Source of the DNA: Ruminococcus sp. XPD3002
GTDB taxonomy: Bacteria; Bacillota; Clostridia; Oscillospirales; Ruminococcaceae
Direction: 5' to 3'
Length of the DNA: 64,000 nt
Assembly: GCA_900119535.1 (NCBI GenBank)
Contig: FPJT01000004.1
Location: forward strand, 230,360-294,359
Below are positions 41,782-51,439 of the stretch, in pieces. The position numbers were made by a program, and so were the translations under genes. Under the pieces are notes generated by a model. It was given only the letters and a program-made list of their open reading frames with translations. It had not been told where the DNA came from and ran no database searches. How positions within the stretch are numbered: position 1 is the first letter of the stretch; each line of letters starts with the position of its first letter.

Positions 41782-42804
41782 TCAATATGTCCAGGGAAGT
41801 CCGCTTGCACGGCGCTGGATCGCAGATGCATCCGCACCTGTTATAGCGTTATCGCCGTTAACATCAGCGTAGATCTTTCTGCCGTTAGATATAGGATACT
41901 TATCATTGTTAGCAATATAGCGAAGCACTGCATCTGCATCTGCATTGTTAACAACATTGTCTCCGTTAACATCGCCAACATACTTATAGAAGCTTCTGAA
42001 GCTGTAATTTGTATAGCCTGAGCCGAAGTTTCCGCCAACATACTTCTGGATAAGGTTAGCATCAACGCTGTTTATATAGCTGTCTCCGTTAACATCAGCA
42101 GTATAGATATTGAGCTTATTCTTCTTATAGCTGCTTCCTGAATTTGGATTAGGATTTGCAAGGAATGCAGTAATAGCTACTACATCAGACATATCAACGC
42201 TTCCGTTATTATTTGCATCGCCTGCGATCTCTGAACCCTTTTCAAAAACAGTTGTCTGCTTTGTGTAAGTCCAAGGAAGGTCGAGAAGACGGCGCTGGAT
42301 GAGGTATGCGTCTGTACCTGTGATAGAGTTATCACCGTTAACGTCAGCGTAGATCTTTCTGCTTTCCTTGATAGGATACTTGATCTGGTTTGCTACATAG
42401 CGTGTGATAGAAGTAACGTCTGACATATCAACTGTGCCGTCGCCGTTAACATCGCCTACACTTCTGTAGAATGTTCTGAAGTTGTAATTTGTATAGCCTG
42501 AACCAAAGTTTCCGCCAACGTACTTCTGAACGAGCTTCTCATCTATTTCGTTAACAGCGCCGTCGCCGTTAACATCAGCAGTATAGATGTTTATCTGACC
42601 TGCAACAGATGGGTTGATTCTGAACTGTCTGATAGTTACTACGTCAGACATGTCTACAGAGCCGTCCTGATTTGCATCACCTGCAATACTTGAACCCTGT
42701 ACAAACTTGAAAGCGCTTGCTGACATTGTGTTCATGAGCATTGGAACAGCGCAAAGTGCAGCTGCTGAGATAGTTGTTGCAATTTTTGTAAAATTCTTCT
42801 TCAT
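41782..42804 (-). CDS. Secreted protein made only of four dockerin modules
   Basis: 340 residues. After a signal peptide (1-31) the whole protein consists of eight calcium-binding dockerin half-repeats: DANQDGSVDMSD, DVNGDGAVNEID, DVNGDGTVDMSD, DVNGDNSITGTD, DANNNGSVDMSD, DVNGDSYINSVD, DVNGDNVVNNAD, DVNGDNAITGAD. Paired, these make four dockerins. The two halves (39-180 and 193-340) are copies of each other, both ending LPWTY, so the gene arose by duplication. There is no catalytic or binding domain. A protein like this could bridge several cohesins. ATG at 42804; an upstream ATG at 42945 is rejected as it precedes the signal peptide by 47 residues. Confidence 0.9.
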   Translation of the reverse strand: MKKNFTKIATTISAAALCAVPMLMNTMSASAFKFVQGSSIAGDANQDGSVDMSDVVTIRQFRINPSVAGQINIYTADVNGDGAVNEIDEKLVQKYVGGNFGSGYTNYNFRTFYRSVGDVNGDGTVDMSDVTSITRYVANQIKYPIKESRKIYADVNGDNSITGTDAYLIQRRLLDLPWTYTKQTTVFEKGSEIAGDANNNGSVDMSDVVAITAFLANPNPNSGSSYKKNKLNIYTADVNGDSYINSVDANLIQKYVGGNFGSGYTNYSFRSFYKYVGDVNGDNVVNNADADAVLRYIANNDKYPISNGRKIYADVNGDNAITGADASAIQRRASGLPWTY

Positions 42805-42902
42805 TGTAATTTCAATCCTTTGCTGAATTTGATTAGTAGATCTGATTATTATAACGTTATTAAAAAAATTGGCGCCAGCAGGAATAATTATAACACAAAA
42901 CG

Positions 42903-42964
42903 GGGAGCAAATTTGCAAATGTTGCACGCGGTTAACGTGTATCATGCATAAAAGATCTGCTCCC
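42903..42964 (-). terminator. Hairpin between flavoprotein and tetra-dockerin genes
   Basis: GGGGAGCA (42902-42909 region) and TGCTCCCC (42957-42964) enclose a second, smaller stem (GCACGCGGTTAACGTG). It lies after the flavoprotein gene and probably ends its transcript. A TATAAT for the dockerin gene lies at the complement of 42848-42853. Confidence 0.5.
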
Positions 42965-43042
42965 CATTTTGTTCAATTTGTCTGATTTTACAATTAATTA
43001 GCTATTTTTAAAGTTCAAATCAGGTGCAAGCCGCTTAAATTA

Positions 43043-43987
43043 TCAGATGCCCTTGAACTTGATAGCCTTGTATTTCTTCACCTTTTCAGCTACTGTAGCA
43101 CGTTTTTCGGGATCCATGAAGAAACCGCCCTGTGTATCTGCTATCTCGTCGCAGTGAACTCCGCGTCCCTCTTCCGAGGTACGGTCTCTTTCGAGTCCGT
43201 TTGCAGCGATAACGAACTTCCACTTTCCGTCATCTGTCTTTACAAGGTCTCCGCCTGCGCCGCATACTGCGCACTCGATAGGATACTGTAAGCCTCTCCA
43301 CTGTGGTTCACCGAGACAGAGACAGTTGCTGTGGCAGTTAGGACACCAGCCTGCATCGGGTTCGCCGAGCCACTTTCTCTCGCTTGCGGGAGTGTTAAGC
43401 GACTTCATGATGTTTTCGCCTATCTCACGGGCACGGGCAAGCTTTTCCTCGTGCAGGAGCACCTGTGCAGGTGCAGGAACCATTGTTGCCATGTACATAT
43501 CTATTATCTTGAAGCTGTTGGAGAATGTTGAAGCCTGCATACATTCAAGAGCCATTGACTGCCATGAACGTGTAGAACCGCCTACAGCGATAAGAGCGCC
43601 TATACGGTCACGGGGAGTTATAGCGCCTATCTTGGTAAGGAACGCAGTCTCGTAGGCGAGGTTGCGGTGCATGAACTTAAGGAAGAGTGAAGAAGGCATA
43701 AGCGCATATGTAGGTGCAGAAAAAATAACTGCGTCCTGTTCAAGAAGAACTTCCATTATCTTATGCTTGTCATCCTTGTCTGCAAGAGCGCAGCCTGTGT
43801 TCTTTCCCATTGACATTCCCATTGTACATGAAGTACATCCAGAACAGTCGAGAAGCTCGTAATCCTTAAGGTTTATCATTGTTACTTCTGCACCCTGCTC
43901 CTGACAGACAAGAAGGGCTTCCTTAAGCAGTATCTCACAGTTGCTGTCTTTTCTTCCGGCTGTAACGCCCATTACTTTAAATCCCAT
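43043..43987 (-). CDS. Flavodoxin-fold NADPH-dependent FMN reductase-like protein with Cys cluster and zinc-ribbon
   Basis: 314 residues. The N-terminal 190 residues are a flavodoxin-like FMN-binding fold of the iron-sulfur flavoprotein/NADPH-dependent FMN reductase group, with a Cys cluster (DCSGCTSCTMG) that may hold an iron-sulfur cluster or a redox disulfide, and SAPTYALMPSS as an FMN loop. The C-terminus has a zinc-ribbon-like pair of Cys pairs (WCPNCHSNCLC and CAVCGAGG). Such proteins pass electrons to unknown acceptors. It stands alone. ATG at 43987 follows AAGGAG. Confidence 0.82.
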   Translation of the reverse strand: MGFKVMGVTAGRKDSNCEILLKEALLVCQEQGAEVTMINLKDYELLDCSGCTSCTMGMSMGKNTGCALADKDDKHKIMEVLLEQDAVIFSAPTYALMPSSLFLKFMHRNLAYETAFLTKIGAITPRDRIGALIAVGGSTRSWQSMALECMQASTFSNSFKIIDMYMATMVPAPAQVLLHEEKLARAREIGENIMKSLNTPASERKWLGEPDAGWCPNCHSNCLCLGEPQWRGLQYPIECAVCGAGGDLVKTDDGKWKFVIAANGLERDRTSEEGRGVHCDEIADTQGGFFMDPEKRATVAEKVKKYKAIKFKGI

Positions 43988-44140
43988 ATTTTACTCCTTT
44001 TCCGATGCTTTTCCGCATCTGCATGGTTTATATTACAATTATACAGCATATCCCCTATAAACACAAGATAATAATTGCTGTAAATTATACAAAATCAAGC
44101 AAAAGCAAACACCGTCTGTTAGTAATACCTACATAGTTAG

Positions 44141-44380
44141 CTTATACGTACTTATCTGGGAAATCCATTTTGAAAATGGTTCTCCCGAACTGTTTCAGAG
44201 CCTTTACTTTAAATTTTCAGCCTTACAGGGTACGCATGTAAAGCTGACGGTTTAGTGATACATTGGTTAAGTACCCTGTAAGACTGAAAATTTGGGGCAA
44301 AAAGTCTTTGGAAAGGGGTTCGGGGAAAACCTTTCCTCAGAAAGGTTTTCCCCGATAAAGACGTATTAACTTGCTGTATG
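44141..44380. repeat. Interspersed palindromic repeat, family 2, copy 3
   Basis: About 240 bp in inverted orientation to copy 1: GACTGAAAATTTGGGGC, AAAAAGTCTTTGGAAAGGGG and the AGCCTTACAGGGTAC / GTACCCTGTAAG pair match. Ends are diverged inverted repeats near TTATACGTACTTATC and the complement of CGATAAAGACGTATTAA. It fills most of the gap 43988-44404 and ends close to the last gene of the motor operon; the rest of the gap shows nothing. Confidence 0.8.
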
Positions 44381-44404
44381 AGCATCACTCTCAGGCAGTG
44401 TATT

Positions 44405-44899
44405 TTACTCGACTATGATATAATTCACGCTGTTGTTATCGAGGACAGTCTTAAGTGCCTCCATAGCGTTCTGAGTTGCATCATCGTCGGTTATACGGAT
44501 TATAGCGTCCTCACCTGCGGACTTTGCAGCCGAAACTACATCGTCAGCAGACACCTCTTCGCCGTTATACATGATAGTACCGCCCGATACCTTGACTTCA
44601 ACATACTCTATTGCAGGAGCTTCGGTAACTTCCTCGGTTTCAGGCTCAGTTGCCGCCTCTGTCTCCGCTTCCTTGTCGTTGATATCCTGAGTTGCCGAAA
44701 CACTGCTCTCGCTGTTTCCCGATACCTTTCCTGTACCAAGTCCGAAATCGGGACCGAGTCCGAGATATCCAAGCAGACGCAGAAGTGCGAGAATAAGTCC
44801 GATTATAAGCGCACCTATACCTGCTTTAACTCCTCCCCTGCGCTTCTTTCCGCCGTTTTCAGCAGCCTGATTTTCTGTTTTTGCCGTTTTCTTTGGCAT
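44405..44899 (-). CDS. Single-pass membrane protein with ExbD-like C-terminal domain
   Basis: 164 residues. A Lys/Arg-rich cytosolic N-terminus (1-26), one membrane helix (about 27-45, GIGALIIGLILALLRLLGYL), a Ser/Glu/Thr stalk (about 58-95) and a small C-terminal domain (about 98-164). The last domain, with VKVSGGTIMYNGEEVSADDV and ALKTVLDNNSVNYIIVE, resembles the periplasmic domain of ExbD/TolR. The helix lacks the proton-path Asp of ExbD, so it is not a stator helix. It is the last gene of the ExbB/ExbD-like operon, 13 nt after the ExbD-like gene. ATG at 44899 follows AAGGGTG; the GTG at 44908 is less likely. It may couple the motor to its target (inference). Confidence 0.65.
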   Translation of the reverse strand: MPKKTAKTENQAAENGGKKRRGGVKAGIGALIIGLILALLRLLGYLGLGPDFGLGTGKVSGNSESSVSATQDINDKEAETEAATEPETEEVTEAPAIEYVEVKVSGGTIMYNGEEVSADDVVSAAKSAGEDAIIRITDDDATQNAMEALKTVLDNNSVNYIIVE

Positions 44900-44912
44900 A
44901 CAGTTCACCCTT

Positions 44913-45509
44913 TCATCTGTTTGTATTTATATAAGTGCAGTAGAAATGGCGGTATTCTACACCGACCTCATCTATCGCATCTCTTACCATTTTAACGTCC
45001 CTGTACAGCGCTCTTTCGCCGTCATAGACCAGCGCACAGAGTATCACGTCATCTTCGGACATGTCCGCCGCTTCAAGGAAATCCATTATGCACTCCGCTA
45101 CCTTGTCCTTTGATATGAGCAGAGTCTTGCCTATCTCGCTTTCATCATCATAGACGAAAAGCTTTCCAACCGAATCGTATTTCAGGTTCAGCATCACAGG
45201 AAGTCCCTCGGTATAGCGGTCAAGGGCACGTTGATTTACTGCGGCGTCGGTATCGAGGTTATCAAGCTTGTCCTGAAGGAAGTTCACTTCCTCCTCGTAC
45301 TCCGAACTCATTTCGTCCTTGTCCATTTCAAGCAGCTCGTAGTCCTCCACAAGCTGACTGTACTTCTGCTGTACCTCGCTGACCTTAGCCTCCGCTTCAT
45401 TCTGCACGGCTTCGGTCTCGTCCTTCATGTTCATCATAACCCAGAACAGCATGATAAGTATGACGTCCAGCAGAGCGGTAAGCTCTATGATAATACCCTT
45501 GCCTTTCAT
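44913..45509 (-). CDS. ExbD/MotB-like motor protein with coiled coil
   Basis: 198 residues. The single N-terminal helix (about 7-27, IIIELTALLDVILIMLFWVMM) contains an Asp in an LLDVILIMLFW context, the place of the proton-binding Asp in ExbD (LIDVVFLLLIFF) and MotB. A coiled coil of about 65 residues follows (about 30-95), then a 100-residue extracellular domain with two Cys (C139-like in VAECIMDFLEAADMSEDDVILC and YCTY). No peptidoglycan-binding OmpA domain is present, unlike MotB. It overlaps the ExbB-like gene by 4 nt (ATGA). This supports a proton-channel pair. The attached load is not known. Confidence 0.72.
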   Translation of the reverse strand: MKGKGIIIELTALLDVILIMLFWVMMNMKDETEAVQNEAEAKVSEVQQKYSQLVEDYELLEMDKDEMSSEYEEEVNFLQDKLDNLDTDAAVNQRALDRYTEGLPVMLNLKYDSVGKLFVYDDESEIGKTLLISKDKVAECIMDFLEAADMSEDDVILCALVYDGERALYRDVKMVRDAIDEVGVEYRHFYCTYINTNR

Positions 45510-46027
45510 GGAGCGCTCACCTTGTCCTTACGGCGTTCACGCTGTCTTTCAAGGTAAAGAGAGACACTTTTCTCGTTGTATTCGATACGTGGGGAAATAA
45601 TACCGTCCAGAAGCTTGAAAATGATAGCAAAAACTATTCCCCAGAATGTAGAAGTGAGCGCACCGTAGAAATTGCCTGTAACGTCATGCATGTCCGTTAC
45701 CAGTGATAGCAGTGAAACCACTGTGCCAAGTATTCCGAGAAGGGGAAAAATACCCGTCATGTTCACGAAAAGAGAATAAAGCTTGCCCATATGATTTCGC
45801 ATGGTAAGAACGTCATTCTCACGAAGCTCGGCAATCTCGTCGGCTGCTTCGTACTGCGAAAGCTCGTCATCGGGCACATAGACCGTCAGGTGGAGTTTCT
45901 TATGGAGCTTTTCCGACGATCTTCGGACTGCATAGTAAATAAAAGCCGTAAAAACGGCTGCAAGGAATATGATACAGTCATATCCCCAGAAGTTCATAAA
46001 AATAACAGAGATCAGATCTTTCATCAT
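45506..46027 (-). CDS. MotA/TolQ/ExbB-like membrane protein
   Basis: 173 residues with three membrane helices: about 10-32, 88-115 (LFVNMTGIFPLLGILGTVVSLLSL) and 122-147 (FYGALTSTFWGIVFAIIFKLL). The second and third carry the MotA/TolQ/ExbB pattern (FPLLGILGTV; FWGIVFAI). Between the first and second is a cytosolic stretch of about 50 residues. This is the size of ExbB/TolQ rather than MotA. ATG at 46027 follows GGGAGGTG; the ATG at 46045 has none. It starts a three-gene operon directly downstream of tuf. Confidence 0.78.
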   Translation of the reverse strand: MMKDLISVIFMNFWGYDCIIFLAAVFTAFIYYAVRRSSEKLHKKLHLTVYVPDDELSQYEAADEIAELRENDVLTMRNHMGKLYSLFVNMTGIFPLLGILGTVVSLLSLVTDMHDVTGNFYGALTSTFWGIVFAIIFKLLDGIISPRIEYNEKSVSLYLERQRERRKDKVSAP

Positions 46028-46136
46028 CGCACCTCCCGTATTCAACTATAACACATTTTACAATGAAATGCAAGGGGAAATGACGGTAAATGAAAAAAAT
46101 CGGGAGAAGGTCCGCAGAAACCCGCCTGAACATACA

Positions 46137-46166
46137 AAAAGACCGCACCCGAAGGTACGGTCTTAA
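46137..46166 (-). terminator. Terminator of the str operon
   Basis: AAGACCGTACC and GGTGCGGTCTT arms (minus-strand order) with a TTCG loop, followed by TTTTT, 24 bp after the tuf stop. Confidence 0.88.
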
Positions 46167-46189
46167 TAATCGTCTGAGCAAAAATTTAA

Positions 46190-47389
46190 TTATTCGTTGA
46201 TCTTTGTAACAACGCCTGAACCAACTGTTCTACCACCCTCACGGATAGCGAAACGGAGTCCTTCTTCGATAGCGATAGGAGTGATGAGCTCAACATCCAT
46301 AGCTACGTTATCACCAGGCATGCACATTTCCTTGTCTGCAGGAAGTGTTACAACGCCGGTAACGTCTGTTGTTCTGAAGTAGAACTGAGGTCTGTAGTTA
46401 TTGAAGAAAGGAGTATGACGTCCGCCCTCTTCCTTCTTAAGAACGTAAACCTGACCAGAGAACTTTGTGTGTGGGTGGATTGAACCTGGCTTACAGAGAA
46501 CCTGTCCACGCTCAACCTGGTCTCTTGTGATACCACGGAGAAGAGCACCTACGTTATCACCAGCCTCACAGAAGTCAAGAGTCTTTCTGAACATTTCAAG
46601 ACCTGTAACAACTGTGTTGAGCTTCTCGTCAGAAAGACCAACGATCTCAACAGGCTCGTTAACGTTGAGCTTTCCACGCTCTACTCTACCTGTAACAACA
46701 GTACCACGACCAGAGATAGTCATTGTATCCTCGATAGGCATAAGGAATGGCTTAGCATCGTCTCTCTCAGGGCTTGGGATGTACTCATCAACAGCATCCA
46801 TGAGGTCAAGGATTGGCTTGTAAGCAGGATCGCTGAGATCATCTGGAGCGTTAAGAGCAGCAAGTGCAGAACCCTTGATGATAGGTGTTTCATCGCCAGG
46901 GAAGTCATAGCTTGAGAGAAGGTCACGGATGTCCATCTCAACGAGCTCGAGGAGCTCTTCGTCGTCAACCTGATCAGCCTTGTTCATGAATACAACGATT
47001 GCAGGAACGCCAACCTGACGAGCGAGAAGGATGTGCTCTCTTGTCTGAGCCATAGGACCATCAGAAGCAGCAACAACGAGGATAGCACCATCCATCTGAG
47101 CAGCACCTGTGATCATGTTCTTAACATAGTCAGCGTGACCAGGACAGTCAACGTGTGCATAGTGACGCTTATCTGTCTCATACTCAACGTGAGCAGTATT
47201 GATTGTGATACCACGCTCTCTCTCCTCAGGAGCCTTATCGATCATATCATAAGCCTCATACTGAGCCTGACCCTTCATAGCGAGAGTCTTTGTGATAGCA
47301 GCAGTAAGAGTTGTCTTACCGTGGTCAACGTGGCCGATTGTACCGATGTTAACATGGGGTTTAGTTCTTTCAAATTTAGCCTTAGCCAT
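46190..47389 (-). CDS. tuf: Elongation factor Tu
   Basis: 399 residues. EF-Tu carries aminoacyl-tRNA to the ribosome with GTP. G motifs are seen: [20 protein letters not shown] and the SAL-like GSALAA. The length and the C-terminal [18 protein letters not shown] are standard. It is the last gene of rpsL-rpsG-fusA-tuf, as usual. Confidence 0.99.
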   Translation of the reverse strand: MAKAKFERTKPHVNIGTIGHVDHGKTTLTAAITKTLAMKGQAQYEAYDMIDKAPEERERGITINTAHVEYETDKRHYAHVDCPGHADYVKNMITGAAQMDGAILVVAASDGPMAQTREHILLARQVGVPAIVVFMNKADQVDDEELLELVEMDIRDLLSSYDFPGDETPIIKGSALAALNAPDDLSDPAYKPILDLMDAVDEYIPSPERDDAKPFLMPIEDTMTISGRGTVVTGRVERGKLNVNEPVEIVGLSDEKLNTVVTGLEMFRKTLDFCEAGDNVGALLRGITRDQVERGQVLCKPGSIHPHTKFSGQVYVLKKEEGGRHTPFFNNYRPQFYFRTTDVTGVVTLPADKEMCMPGDNVAMDVELITPIAIEEGLRFAIREGGRTVGSGVVTKINE

Positions 47390-47554
47390 TGGAAAATTCC
47401 TCCTTAAATAAGAATTCAGTAAAATCTGTATATATATTATACCAGATTATTTTGGTAAATTCAAGTGTTTCGTAGAAAAAACTTCTCCGAAGCACATGAT
47501 TCTGATAATTATCGCCGTTTTCAGGCGGAGTTTCTGTTAATTTTGCAGAAATGA

Positions 47555-49633
47555 TCAGTTCTTAGCTCTGTTAGCCATGATCTTTTCAGCGATGCTCTTC
47601 GGAACTTCCTCATAGCTGTGAGGCTCCATTGTATACTGACCACGGCCCTGTGTGTTGGAACGGAGGTCTGAAGTATAGCCGAACATTTCTGAAAGCGGAA
47701 CGAGAGCGTCGACCTGGATAGAACCTGATCTTGCTTCCTGGCCCTGGATCTGACCACGGCGTGAGCTGAGGTCACCGATAACGGTACCGAGGTAATCATC
47801 AGGAACGATAACAGCAACCTTCATAACAGGCTCCATGAGAACTGCGTTAGCCTGCTTGAGGGCTTCCTTGAACGCAATAGAACCTGCGATCTTGAATGCC
47901 ATTTCTGAAGAGTCAACTTCGTGGTATGATCCATCATAGAGCTCAACCTTAACGTCAACAACCTCGTAACCTGCGAGGATACCTGACTTCATAGCGCCCT
48001 GGATACCTGCGTCAACAGCAGGGATATACTCCTTCGGGATAGAACCGCCGACAACAGCGTTCTTGAACTCGTAACCCTTACCTGACTCGTTAGGCTCAAC
48101 ACGGATCTTAACGTGACCGTACTGACCTGAACCACCTGACTGCTTCTTATACTTGTAATCGATATCTGCTTTGCCCTTGATAGTTTCCTTGTAAGCAACC
48201 TGTGGAGCACCAACGTTAGCCTCTACCTTGAACTCACGGAGGAGACGGTCAACGATGATATCGAGGTGAAGCTCACCCATACCGGCGATGATAGTCTGAC
48301 CTGTTTCCTCGTCTGTCCATGTCTTGAAAGTAGGATCCTCTTCAGCAAGCTTTGCGAGAGCGATACCCATCTTTTCCTGACCGGCCTTAGTCTTAGGCTC
48401 GATAGCGAGCTGGATAACAGGCTCCGGGAATTCCATGGATTCGAGGATGATAGGATGCTTTTCATCACAGAGTGTATCACCTGTGGTTGTATTCTTAAGA
48501 CCAACTGCAGCAGCGATATCGCCTGAGTAAACAGTTGTAAGGTCTTTTCTGTGGTTAGCGTGCATCTGAACGATACGGCCGAATCTTTCCTTAGTGTCCT
48601 TAGTAGCGTTGAGGACTGTGTCGCCCTGGTTTACAACGCCTGAGTAAACACGGAAGAATGCGAGCTTACCAACGAAAGGATCAGTAGCGATCTTGAATGC
48701 GAGAGCTGAGAATGGCTCGTCATCTGAAGAAGGTCTTTCCTCTTCTGCGTCTGTATCGGGATTTACGCCCTTGATAGCGGGAACATCGAGTGGAGAAGGC
48801 ATATAGTCGATGATAGCATCGAGAAGCTTCTGAACGCCCTTGTTCTTGTATGAAGTACCGCATGTTACAGGTACCATTTCGTTAGCTATAGTAGACTTTC
48901 TGATGCATGTCTTGATCTCTTCCTGAGTAAGCTCTTCGCCGTCGAGGTACTTCATCATGAGTTCCTCATCCTGCTCTGCAACGTGCTCTACCATATCATC
49001 GTGGTACTTCTGAGCGAGTTCCTTCATATCATCGGGGATATCCTCGACCTTGATATCTGTACCGATATCGTTTGTATAGATGTAAGCCTTCATCTCAACG
49101 AGGTCAATGATTCCCTTGAACTCGTCCTCAGCACCGATAGGAAGCTGGATCGGAACGGCATTACACTTAAGTCTGTCCTTCATCATGTCAACAACATGAT
49201 AGAAGTCGGCACCCATAATATCCATCTTATTTACATAAGCCATACGTGGTACCTTATAGTTATCAGCCTGACGCCAAACTGTCTCAGACTGTGGCTCAAC
49301 GCCGCCCTTAGCACAGAGAACTGTTACAGAGCCGTCGAGTACACGGAGTGAACGCTCAACTTCAACAGTAAAGTCAACGTGGCCCGGGGTGTCGATGATG
49401 TTAAGTCTGTGGCCTGCCCAGTAGCAAGTTGTAGCAGCAGAAGTGATTGTGATACCTCTCTCCTGCTCCTGCTCCATCCAGTCCATAGTAGCGGAACCTT
49501 CGTGTGTTTCACCGATCTTGTGGTTTACACCTGTATAGAAAAGGATACGCTCTGTGGTAGTGGTCTTACCTGCGTCGATATGGGCCATGATGCCGATATT
49601 TCTGGTATTTTCAAGTGAACAATCTCTTGCCAT
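47555..49633 (-). CDS. fusA: Elongation factor G
   Basis: 692 residues. EF-G drives translocation of tRNA and mRNA on the ribosome with GTP. G motifs are seen: [17 protein letters not shown] and NKMD; domain III-V segments [17 protein letters not shown] and [15 protein letters not shown] are present. It lies 18 nt downstream of rpsG and before tuf in the str operon. Length is normal. Confidence 0.99.
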   Translation of the reverse strand: MARDCSLENTRNIGIMAHIDAGKTTTTERILFYTGVNHKIGETHEGSATMDWMEQEQERGITITSAATTCYWAGHRLNIIDTPGHVDFTVEVERSLRVLDGSVTVLCAKGGVEPQSETVWRQADNYKVPRMAYVNKMDIMGADFYHVVDMMKDRLKCNAVPIQLPIGAEDEFKGIIDLVEMKAYIYTNDIGTDIKVEDIPDDMKELAQKYHDDMVEHVAEQDEELMMKYLDGEELTQEEIKTCIRKSTIANEMVPVTCGTSYKNKGVQKLLDAIIDYMPSPLDVPAIKGVNPDTDAEEERPSSDDEPFSALAFKIATDPFVGKLAFFRVYSGVVNQGDTVLNATKDTKERFGRIVQMHANHRKDLTTVYSGDIAAAVGLKNTTTGDTLCDEKHPIILESMEFPEPVIQLAIEPKTKAGQEKMGIALAKLAEEDPTFKTWTDEETGQTIIAGMGELHLDIIVDRLLREFKVEANVGAPQVAYKETIKGKADIDYKYKKQSGGSGQYGHVKIRVEPNESGKGYEFKNAVVGGSIPKEYIPAVDAGIQGAMKSGILAGYEVVDVKVELYDGSYHEVDSSEMAFKIAGSIAFKEALKQANAVLMEPVMKVAVIVPDDYLGTVIGDLSSRRGQIQGQEARSGSIQVDALVPLSEMFGYTSDLRSNTQGRGQYTMEPHSYEEVPKSIAEKIMANRAKN

Positions 49634-49651
49634 AATATCCTCCTTAGAGCA

Positions 49652-50122
49652 TTACCAACGATAGTGAGCAAAGGCCTTGTTAGCCTCAGCCATCTTGTGA
49701 GTATCGTCACGCTTCTTGCAAGCACCGCCTGTGCCGTTGAGAGCGTCGAGGATCTCACCTGCGAGTCTTTCCTTCATTGTCTTTTCGTTTCTCTCTCTGG
49801 AATACTTTGTGATCCAGCGGAGACCGAGTGTCTGACGTCTTTCAGGTCTTACCTCCATAGGAACCTGGTAAGTAGCACCGCCGAGACGGCGAGCCTTTAC
49901 CTCGAGCTCAGGCATGATGTTTTCCATAGCCTGCTCGAAAACCTCAAGAGCGTCCTTGCCTGTTTTTTCAGCAACGATGTCGAATGCACCGTAAACGATT
50001 TTCTGCGCAACACCCTTCTTACCGTCTAACATGATATTGTTTATCAGACGTGTAACGAGCTTTGAATTGTATACAGGATCCTGTAATACGTCACGCTTTG
50101 CGATATTACCTCTTCTTGGCAT
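49652..50122 (-). CDS. rpsG: Ribosomal protein S7
   Basis: 156 residues, the standard length. S7 is a primary 16S rRNA-binding protein of the small-subunit head. The signature [26 protein letters not shown] and [22 protein letters not shown] are present. It lies 227 bp after rpsL, a wider gap than usual, and 18 bp before fusA. Confidence 0.99.
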   Translation of the reverse strand: MPRRGNIAKRDVLQDPVYNSKLVTRLINNIMLDGKKGVAQKIVYGAFDIVAEKTGKDALEVFEQAMENIMPELEVKARRLGGATYQVPMEVRPERRQTLGLRWITKYSRERNEKTMKERLAGEILDALNGTGGACKKRDDTHKMAEANKAFAHYRW

Positions 50123-50349
50123 TTTCGCTTCCCTCCTTCATATAGATTCATGAATTCATAGGTACTCGTACTTGACCGATTACTGTCGTTTGACCGACAA
50201 TGCTTCACCGGTCAGTGCGTCAGGGCCAATGCAGAGGATCATATCATCTATATATAATCTCCGCATCATCCTGCGGTAGTAGATAGCCTATATTAATGTA
50301 TACGGCGATGATTTATACAGCATGCCGCAAGCTGTATACAGAGAACTTA
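50123..50349 (-). other. rpsL-rpsG spacer with hairpins
   Basis: A 227-bp spacer inside the str operon. It contains a stem (TACAGC-TTGCGGCA-GCTGTA region, about 50318-50338) right after rpsL and a run of ACCGGT/GGTCA half-repeats near 50180-50240. It may control translation of rpsG, which in bacteria is often autoregulated by S7; no known motif is recognised. Confidence 0.35.
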
Positions 50350-50766
50350 TTACTTCTGCTTCGGCTTCTTTGCACCGTACTTGGAACGAGCCTGATTACG
50401 GTTTGCAACACCCTGAGCATCGAGAGCGCCTCTGATGATGTGGTAACGCACACCAGGGAGATCCTTAACACGTCCGCCTCTGATGAGAACGACGCTGTGC
50501 TCCTGAAGGTTGTGGCCGATACCCGGAATGTAAGAAGTTACCTCGTAGCCGTTTGTAAGCTTAACTCTGGCGATCTTTCTCATAGCTGAGTTAGGCTTCT
50601 TAGGTGTAGCTGTTCTTACAGCTGTGCAAACGCCTCTCTTCTGAGGTGAGCTCTGGTTGATCTGAGCCTTCTTCTTAGCGTTGTAGCCCTTCTGGAGTGC
50701 AGGAGCTGTAGACTTTGTCTCGAGGTCCTTTCTTCCCTTACGAACTAACTGGTTAAATGTAGGCAC
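50350..50766 (-). CDS. rpsL: Ribosomal protein S12
   Basis: 138 residues. S12 lies at the decoding centre. [18 protein letters not shown] and [18 protein letters not shown] are the standard core, including the Lys associated with streptomycin sensitivity in the segments KKPNSA and GRVKDLPG. It is the first gene of the str operon. A consensus promoter lies at 50821-50849, 55 bp before the start. Confidence 0.99.
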   Translation of the reverse strand: MPTFNQLVRKGRKDLETKSTAPALQKGYNAKKKAQINQSSPQKRGVCTAVRTATPKKPNSAMRKIARVKLTNGYEVTSYIPGIGHNLQEHSVVLIRGGRVKDLPGVRYHIIRGALDAQGVANRNQARSKYGAKKPKQK

Positions 50767-50820
50767 AATCTTCCTCCTTTTTCTTAAGATATAGTATGCC
50801 CATAAGCAGCATACCTAAAT

Positions 50821-50849
50821 ATTATATCCTAAAAAAGCCATATTGTCAA
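50821..50849 (-). promoter_or_regulatory. Promoter of the str operon
   Basis: Minus strand TTGACA (complement of 50844-50849), 17 nt, TATAAT (complement of 50821-50826). Confidence 0.92.
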
Positions 50850-50951
50850 GAGATAATCATGAAAAACAGGGATTTTTTCCATTTTCGGAGATTTCACCAT
50901 TACAGACTTCATTAATCCTTAATGTATTGGCTATTTTTCGTGTTTTCCGCA

Positions 50952-51430
50952 TCTCATACGAATCAAGACTGCAACATTGCCGGCTTTATAAGAAAAGACA
51001 ATGTTGCAATGTTCCCCTTTCAGTTTTCAGAAAGCAGTTATCAGAACTCAGCGATCAGAAAGCAGAAAGCTGAGAGCGGCGTTCCCTACAAGGTATCAGG
51101 GTTGTGGGCGATTGTACGTGTAAGAGACAGGCGCACGGAATGCGCCCCTACACATAGTTTCCAAATCTCATCCAAATCAAGGTTGCAACAATGCCGGCTT
51201 TATAAGAAAAGACAATGTTGCAATGTTCCCCTTTCAGTTTTCAGAAAGCAGTTATCAGAACTCAGCGATCAGAAAGCAGAAAGCTGAGAGCGGCGTTCCC
51301 TACAAGGTATCAGGGTTGTGGGCGATTGTACGTGTAAGAGACGGGCGCACGGAATGCGCCCCTACACATAATTTCCAAATCTCATCCGAATCAAGGTTGC
51401 AACAATGTCTGTTCTTATAAAGCTGGCAAT
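50952..51430. repeat. 214-bp tandem repeat, two full units and a partial third
   Basis: The sequence from GCAACATTGCCGG (50971) returns at 51185 and, partly, at 51399, a period of 214 bp with very high identity. Each unit contains an inverted pair GCAACATTG / CAATGTTGC, a run of overlapping CAGAAAGC / ATCAGAA words and a GGCGCA-CGGAAT-GCGCC hairpin. No protein-coding signal is convincing. It fills most of the gap between rpsL and the LRR gene. Confidence 0.9.
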
Positions 51431-51439
51431 GTTGCAAGG

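Noticed and set aside
44405-46027. Zorya defence system
   Set aside because: ZorC, ZorD or ZorE partners are absent and the ExbD-like protein has no peptidoglycan-binding domain.
50922-51287. Protein of about 120 residues in the tandem repeat
   Set aside because: The frame exists only because the repeat unit is nearly free of stops in that phase; it has no ribosome binding site and restarts in each unit.
50952-51430. CRISPR-like regular repeats
   Set aside because: The period is 214 bp with no distinct short repeats and unique spacers; units are near-identical along their full length and no cas gene is present.
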